Shown one piece after another: positions 12,795-16,814 of a DNA stretch of 16,814 nucleotides. Below the pieces are notes generated by a model, which was given only the letters and a program-made list of their open reading frames with translations, was not told the origin of the DNA and did not search any database. The position numbers were made by a program, and so were the translations under genes. Source of the DNA: an uncultured Collinsella sp. (GTDB lineage Bacteria; Actinomycetota; Coriobacteriia; Coriobacteriales; Coriobacteriaceae); assembly GCA_900553475.1 (NCBI GenBank), contig USEF01000015.1:1-16814 (forward strand), written 5' to 3'. Every line of letters begins with the position of its first letter. Within the stretch, counting starts at the first letter, position 1.

Positions 12795-13271
12795 GTGAAC
12801 AGCTCCCAGGGACATAGGGGCACGGCAGAGCTCCTTCGCCGCGCCCTTTTTTGCACCGGCGCGCTCTTTGTCGCCTGGCTCGCGCTCTACCTGCTCGATA
12901 TCGGCTGCATTTTTCGAATGATGACGGGCGCTCCTTGTCCGGGATGCGGCATGACGAGGGCGTGGCTGGCGGCGCTGCGTCTCGATTTTGCGGCGGCCTT
13001 TGCCTACCATCCGCTGTTTTGGGTGGTGCCGATTGCGTTTGTGCTCGCGTTCGTGCGCGAGGAGGTGGCATCGAGCAAGCTAAAGCGTGGTGTCGACATT
13101 GCAGTCACCGTGTTGTGCATGCTGGTCATCGCCGTATGGATCGTGCGCCTCATCAATCCGGTAGATGCCGGCCTACTCTTTGGCGGCCATGCGCCCGCCG
13201 GAGTCCCCGACGACATCATCCACCTCGAACCCCCACGCTGGCTCACCATCCTTCGCTCTTTCCTGTCGTGA
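12795..13271 (+). CDS. DUF2752 membrane protein
   Basis: A 158-residue membrane protein of unknown function. The DUF2752 signature CPGCGMTRAW is at residues 48-57, between a first helix (about 17-38) and a second (74-88); a third follows at about 100-119. The motif's paired cysteines and TR are the family hallmark. GTG 12795 is chosen: AAGGG (12786-12790) lies 4 bases upstream and it falls 13 bases after the DUF4234 stop. An earlier in-frame ATG at 12735 lies inside the DUF4234 gene and has no ribosome-binding site. DUF2752 genes are often found next to zinc-ribbon, TM2 or DUF4234 genes, as here. It converges on the M20D gene across a shared terminator. Confidence 0.85.
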   Translation: MNSSQGHRGTAELLRRALFCTGALFVAWLALYLLDIGCIFRMMTGAPCPGCGMTRAWLAALRLDFAAAFAYHPLFWVVPIAFVLAFVREEVASSKLKRGVDIAVTVLCMLVIAVWIVRLINPVDAGLLFGGHAPAGVPDDIIHLEPPRWLTILRSFLS

Positions 13272-13305
13272 CGGAGGACGCGCTAGAAAAGCGGTCGACA
13301 CATAA

Positions 13306-13343
13306 GCGGGGGCGAACGTTGAGATAACGTTCGCCCCCGCTTT
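13306..13343. terminator. Strong terminator between convergent DUF2752 and M20D genes
   Basis: GCGGGGGCGAACGTT (13306-13320) and AACGTTCGCCCCCGC (13326-13340) form a perfect 15-bp stem with a 5-base loop, followed on the plus strand by TTTGCT. The minus-strand tail (CTTATGT) is only weakly U-rich. The hairpin probably serves both genes. Confidence 0.85.
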
Positions 13344-13377
13344 GCTCTAGCCAGGTTGTTATGGGTGGGCGTGATGG

Positions 13378-14841
13378 CTACTCGTCGCGCTTTTCCTCGT
13401 GGCGAGCGGCAGCCCGCGCATCGTGGATGCCCTTGATTGCAGCATGGCGGGCGGTGCGAGCATCGTGCATGGCGTCGCGCGCCTCAGCGGCCGTGGCCTT
13501 GGCAGAGCGCAGCTTGGCGGCCAAGTCGGGGTTGGTCTCGGCAACCGCGGCGATCGTGGGGCCGTCGAGCTCCTCTTGCGTGGGCTCGGCCAAAAAGTCG
13601 ATAGCATACTGGGCGGCCACCATGGAGCCCTTTGCCAGCACGGTCTCGTCAATCTTGTAGAAGCAAGAATGTTGGGCGTACGTGGCGCCAATCTGGGGGT
13701 TGCGCGTGCCAACAAAGGCGAGCACGCCCGGCACGCGGCGCAGGTACTCCGAGAAGTCCTCGCCCGAAAGCGTGCCGCGATAATGGCCTTCGCCCGCGGG
13801 GCCCAAGCACTTGACCACGGCCTGACGACAACGCTCGCTCGAGGCGACGTCGTTTTCGACCTTGTAGTTGGCGATGGTGTAGTCGGTAAGTTCGGCCTCT
13901 GCGCCCAGGGCTGCCGCGGTGTGCTCCACGATGCGGCGCATAAGCTCGGGCATTTCCTCGTGCGTCTTGTCGCCATAGGTGCGCACCGTGCCGGCGAGGT
14001 AGGCCGTGCCGGCGATAACGTTGCGCGCGGTGCCGCCGTGCAGCTCGCCGACGGTGATGACAGCCGGCTCGTAGGGGCTGATCTCGCGCGAGACGATGGT
14101 CTGCAGGGCGTTGACGATCTCGGCAGCCACCATAACGGCGTCGTGGCCGCGCTGGGGCATGGCGCCATGGCACGAGGTGCCGCGGACATCGATGCGGAAC
14201 CAGTCGGTGTTTGCCATGCGCGGGCCGGGCTCACAGCTCACGGTGCCGGCGTCGACTTCGCTCCAGATATGCGCGGCGTAGGCACCATCGACGCCGTCGA
14301 GCACGCCCGTGCCGATCATGAGCTTGGCGCCCTGGCCGTTTTCCTCGCTGGGCTGGAAGACGATGCGGACCTCGCCGTGGATGTCGTCGGTCATATGGCG
14401 CAGGATCTGCAGCGTGCCGAGCATCATGGCGATGTGGCAGTCGTGGCCGCAGGCGTGCATGCAGCCCTCGTTGACGCTGGCGAACTCTTCGCCGGTCTGC
14501 TCGGTGACGGGCAGGGCGTCGATGTCGGCGCGCAGCAGGATGCGGCGGCGTGGCGTGCCGTCCTCGCGGTAGGCATCCGGCGCGGTACCGCGAAGCGTTG
14601 CCACCAAGCCGGTCTTGAGCGGACGCTCGTAGGGGATATTCATGGCGTCGAGCTGGTTGGCGATGTCGGAGGTCGTGCGCTCCTCGGCAAGGCTCAGCTC
14701 CGGGTGCTTATGGAAGTGCCGGCGCTGCTTGATGATATAGGGCTCAAACTCGGTAGCGATGTCTCTGATGGCTGCGGTGACGTCGTCAGCCGCGCGAGCC
14801 TCGGTCGCCGCCATAATCTGCTGTGCCTTGGTCTTCGTCAT
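13378..14841 (-). CDS. M20D-family metallo-amidohydrolase with C-terminal helical extension
   Basis: Probable cytosolic zinc amidohydrolase of the M20D group (hippurate hydrolase, N-acyl-amino-acid amidohydrolase, aminobenzoyl-glutamate hydrolase relatives), which cleaves N-acyl or small peptide bonds. Motifs in order: RRHFHKHPELSLAEERT (40-56), LLRADIDALP (102-111), MHACGHDCH with C131, H133 and H136, FQPSEENGQGAK with E166/E167, HIW (H191), SCHGAMPQ (dimer domain, 223-230), LSGEDFSEYL (358-367) and H391 in YAQHSCF. Family members are near 390-400 residues; this has 487. The excess is residues about 432-487, an Ala/Arg/Asp/His-rich stretch that looks like one long helix. ATG 14841 has AAGGAG 10 bases upstream. 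Earlier in-frame starts run antisense to the next gene. The exact substrate is unknown. Confidence 0.92.
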   Translation of the reverse strand: MTKTKAQQIMAATEARAADDVTAAIRDIATEFEPYIIKQRRHFHKHPELSLAEERTTSDIANQLDAMNIPYERPLKTGLVATLRGTAPDAYREDGTPRRRILLRADIDALPVTEQTGEEFASVNEGCMHACGHDCHIAMMLGTLQILRHMTDDIHGEVRIVFQPSEENGQGAKLMIGTGVLDGVDGAYAAHIWSEVDAGTVSCEPGPRMANTDWFRIDVRGTSCHGAMPQRGHDAVMVAAEIVNALQTIVSREISPYEPAVITVGELHGGTARNVIAGTAYLAGTVRTYGDKTHEEMPELMRRIVEHTAAALGAEAELTDYTIANYKVENDVASSERCRQAVVKCLGPAGEGHYRGTLSGEDFSEYLRRVPGVLAFVGTRNPQIGATYAQHSCFYKIDETVLAKGSMVAAQYAIDFLAEPTQEELDGPTIAAVAETNPDLAAKLRSAKATAAEARDAMHDARTARHAAIKGIHDARAAARHEEKRDE

Positions 14842-15009
14842 GGTCGATTTGCTCCTTGCTGGGTTGATCGCAAAATCGTACAGGCTCTTTCCAGTATGCC
14901 ACCTGCCGCTAGGGCTGGTAAAGTTGCCGTTTGCCGCTTGGGGTTTTGTTACAAGGGCGGGGGAGTACACTCGGGGGTGTTGAATTTCCTGCCAGAGATG
15001 GGGATGCCC
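14842..15009. promoter_or_regulatory. Divergent promoter region between the two hydrolase genes
   Basis: On the minus strand TTTACC (14922-14917) and CATACT (14898-14893), 18 bases apart, could drive the M20D gene. On the plus strand TACACT (14966-14971) is a -10 candidate for the amidohydrolase, without a good -35. If used, transcription would start near 14978, which favours a start codon at 14998-15010. Confidence 0.35.
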
Positions 15010-16647
15010 ATGCAACATATCGATCGGATTATCCGCTCCAAGAACGTCTTTACCGCGCAAGACGGCATCGATACCGCCCGCGAGCTGGCGATTGCCATCG
15101 CAGGCGACCGTATCGTCGCAGTCGGTGCGCCCGATGACGTGATTGCCGCCGCGCCTGCCGCCACGCCGGTTATCGACTGCGGCGAGCAGTTTGTCTGCCC
15201 CGGTTTCCATGACGCTCATCTGCACTTCTTCCACACCTCGGTCGGTTCCTCGCCGTACATGCTCATGGATATGGGCACGTCCGAGGCGGCGCTGGTGCAA
15301 CGTGCGCTCGAGTTTTCCCAGGACCTGCCCGACGAAGCTTGGGTTGTGACGCAGGGCTGGCGCGATTACCGTTGGGACCCGCCCGAGCATCCAACCAAGG
15401 CATCGCTCGATGCGGCATTTCCCGATCGTCCTTGCGTTATGTATTCGGGCGACGGGCACACGCTTTGGCTCAACAGCCGTGCACTCGAGGCGCTCGGCGT
15501 CACGCGCGACAGCGAGCCGCCGGCGGGCGGCAGCTACGACAAGGACGCAAACGGCGAGCTCACGGGCATTGCTCACGAGGCGGCTGCCATGCAGCTGCTG
15601 CCGCGCTGCCTTGAGTGGCTGGGCGAAGATCGCATCGCAAGCGCTTACGCCGATCAAATGAGGCGTATGGCCGAGCAGGGCATCACCTCGATATGCGATA
15701 TGTCGCTCATGCCCATGCCGGGCTGCGATTTTATCCGCGACGACGTCTACGACAAACTGCAGGCAGCCGGCAAGTTGGGCATCCGAGCCCATCTGTTCCC
15801 CACGCTGTTGGATGACCAGTCGCGCTTGGAAGAGCTGCAGACCCGCTACGCGAACAACGCGCTGCTCTCGGCGCCAGGCTTTAAGCAGTTCTTCGACGGC
15901 GTGTCGAGCGAACACACGGCCTATCTCACCGAGCCCTATACCAACCCGCGCTTCCCGGGCGACCAGGGCCGTCTGACGGTTCCGGCCGAGCGTATGCGCA
16001 AACTGGTCCTCGCTGCCGCGGAGCGCGGTCACACCGTGCGCATCCACGTCATTGGCGACGGTGCCATCCATGCCGCGCTCGATATCTTTGAGGAGGCCGC
16101 CGAACTGTATGGCCTGCCCCAGCACAGTCATAACACGCTCGAGCATCTGGAGAACCTCTTGCCCGAGGACATCGATCGTCTACGCAAGCTTAACGTCGTT
16201 GCCTCGAGCCAGCCCTGTCACATTACACTCGACCCGGGCGGCCCCGAGCGCGATCTGGGCCTGGAGCGCAGCCGCATCATGTGGCCGTTTGCGACCTATA
16301 AGCAGCGCGGCATTCGCCAAGCCTTCGGTACCGACAGCCCTATCACAGCTGTTACCAGCATGAACGTGCTCTACACGGCTATCACGCGCCAGGACCCCAA
16401 AAGCCACTGGCCCGAGGGCGGCTGGCTGCCGAGCGAGCGCATCGATGCAGCAACAGCCCTGCGCAACTACACCCTGGGCAGCGCGTACGCAGCGGGCGAC
16501 GAGCAAAACCTCGGCAGCCTGGAACCCGGCAAATACGCCGACCTGGTAGTCCTGGATCAAAACCCACTCACCATCGACCCCCAAGAACTGCAAGCCACCA
16601 AGGTTCAGGCCACCTACCTGGCAGGTAACGTAATCTACGAGCGCTAG
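15010..16647 (+). CDS. YtcJ-like metal-dependent amidohydrolase (amidohydrolase 3 type)
   Basis: Probable zinc-dependent hydrolase with a TIM-barrel fold; substrate unknown. The 545-residue product has CPGFHDAHLHFFH with the HxH metal ligands H70 and H72, SGDGHTLWLNSRALEALGV and GELTGIAHEAA (the YtcJ-type signatures), HVIGDGA (H346), HNTLEHLENL (H379), FGTDSPI (D442, the last metal site) and the C-terminal GSLEPGKYADLVVLDQNPL, which belongs to the small beta-domain. The usual length is 520-560. Start choice is uncertain: ATG codons at 14998, 15004 and 15010 are in frame, and 15010 has a GATGGGG site 6 bases upstream and gives a family-like N-terminus. No signal peptide is seen, so it is cytosolic. 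It is divergent from the M20D gene and may share its control. Confidence 0.9.
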   Translation: MQHIDRIIRSKNVFTAQDGIDTARELAIAIAGDRIVAVGAPDDVIAAAPAATPVIDCGEQFVCPGFHDAHLHFFHTSVGSSPYMLMDMGTSEAALVQRALEFSQDLPDEAWVVTQGWRDYRWDPPEHPTKASLDAAFPDRPCVMYSGDGHTLWLNSRALEALGVTRDSEPPAGGSYDKDANGELTGIAHEAAAMQLLPRCLEWLGEDRIASAYADQMRRMAEQGITSICDMSLMPMPGCDFIRDDVYDKLQAAGKLGIRAHLFPTLLDDQSRLEELQTRYANNALLSAPGFKQFFDGVSSEHTAYLTEPYTNPRFPGDQGRLTVPAERMRKLVLAAAERGHTVRIHVIGDGAIHAALDIFEEAAELYGLPQHSHNTLEHLENLLPEDIDRLRKLNVVASSQPCHITLDPGGPERDLGLERSRIMWPFATYKQRGIRQAFGTDSPITAVTSMNVLYTAITRQDPKSHWPEGGWLPSERIDAATALRNYTLGSAYAAGDEQNLGSLEPGKYADLVVLDQNPLTIDPQELQATKVQATYLAGNVIYER

Positions 16648-16664
16648 CCTCATACCCCACTCAT

Positions 16665-16700
16665 AGGGGGCACGTTTCAGCAACGTGCCCCTTTCTTGTT
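16665..16700 (+). terminator. Intrinsic terminator after the YtcJ-like gene
   Basis: GGGGCACGTT (16667-16676) and AACGTGCCCC (16682-16691) form a perfect 10-bp stem with a TCAGC loop, extended by A:T and G:T pairs, followed by TTTCTTGTT. Confidence 0.88.
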
Positions 16701-16814
16701 CGCAACATCTGCATCGCCATTTTGCTGCACTGACTTTTCTGAATGCCGGGCCTGAATTAGTTAACCTGCCTCCCGTGTGGCTCCGGAGGGGCGGGGCATA
16801 AGGTTTATCGCGAG

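Noticed and set aside
13399..15009. Plus-strand open frame continuous with the YtcJ-like gene, antisense to M20D
   Set aside because: The amidohydrolase family match begins near 15010 and the upstream translation has no domain. A fusion protein is not supported.
13378..16146. A 922-codon open frame on the minus strand spanning the M20D gene and running antisense through the YtcJ-like gene
   Set aside because: Only the part after ATG 14841 matches a family and has a ribosome-binding site. The rest is low-complexity sequence antisense to a clear gene, as expected from GC-rich third positions.
16735..16770. AACCTGCC near the window end as a fifth hairpin repeat copy
   Set aside because: Only 8 bases match the arm of copy B; no core and no complementary arm follow.

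Overview
The window is GC-rich DNA from a monoderm bacterium. The gene set (an AmaP/DUF2273/Asp23 envelope-stress trio, a YitT protein, zinc-ribbon membrane proteins, type III pantothenate kinase, a ComEB-type dCMP deaminase) and the codon use suggest a gut anaerobe of the Coriobacteriia, most like Collinsella. This is inferred from family content, not from a search. Fifteen protein genes are supported. There is no rRNA, tRNA, CRISPR array, prophage or transposase gene.

Layout. (1) 1-1333, minus strand: the N-terminal 444 residues of an OPT-family transporter, cut by the window edge. (2) 1526-4366, plus strand: housekeeping genes coaX, dCMP deaminase, a NifU C-terminal-type Fe-S scaffold and lgt. 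(3) 4502-6685: a large polytopic membrane protein resembling DUF6020. (4) 6850-7656: a YebC/TACO1-family protein, ended by a strong terminator. (5) 7823-9304: amaP, a DUF2273 gene and asp23, a compact envelope-stress operon. (6) 9513-10535: a YitT/DUF2179 membrane protein. (7) 10685-13271: two membrane proteins that both begin with a double-CxxC zinc ribbon (DUF4013-like and DUF4234), then a DUF2752 protein. (8) 13378-14841 (minus) and 15010-16647 (plus): divergent metal-dependent hydrolases, an M20D peptidase-type amidohydrolase with an extra C-terminal helix and a YtcJ-like amidohydrolase.

The main unexplained signal is a family of small hairpin repeats at 4365-4401, 4426-4478, 6687-6719 and 9305-9357. 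All share a core close to GGGACAGGTTT-N-TTT. The flanking arms differ in sequence between copies but stay self-complementary within each copy. Three of the four begin within two bases of a TAA stop codon, and the first two face each other like a REP/BIME pair. They look like REP-type or miniature mobile elements, with no transposase in view.

Intergenic regions are all shorter than about 210 bases. Good intrinsic terminators lie after yebC, asp23, the DUF4013-like gene, the last amidohydrolase, and between the converging DUF2752 and M20D genes. I see no gene or clear signal in the final 114 bases (16701-16814).
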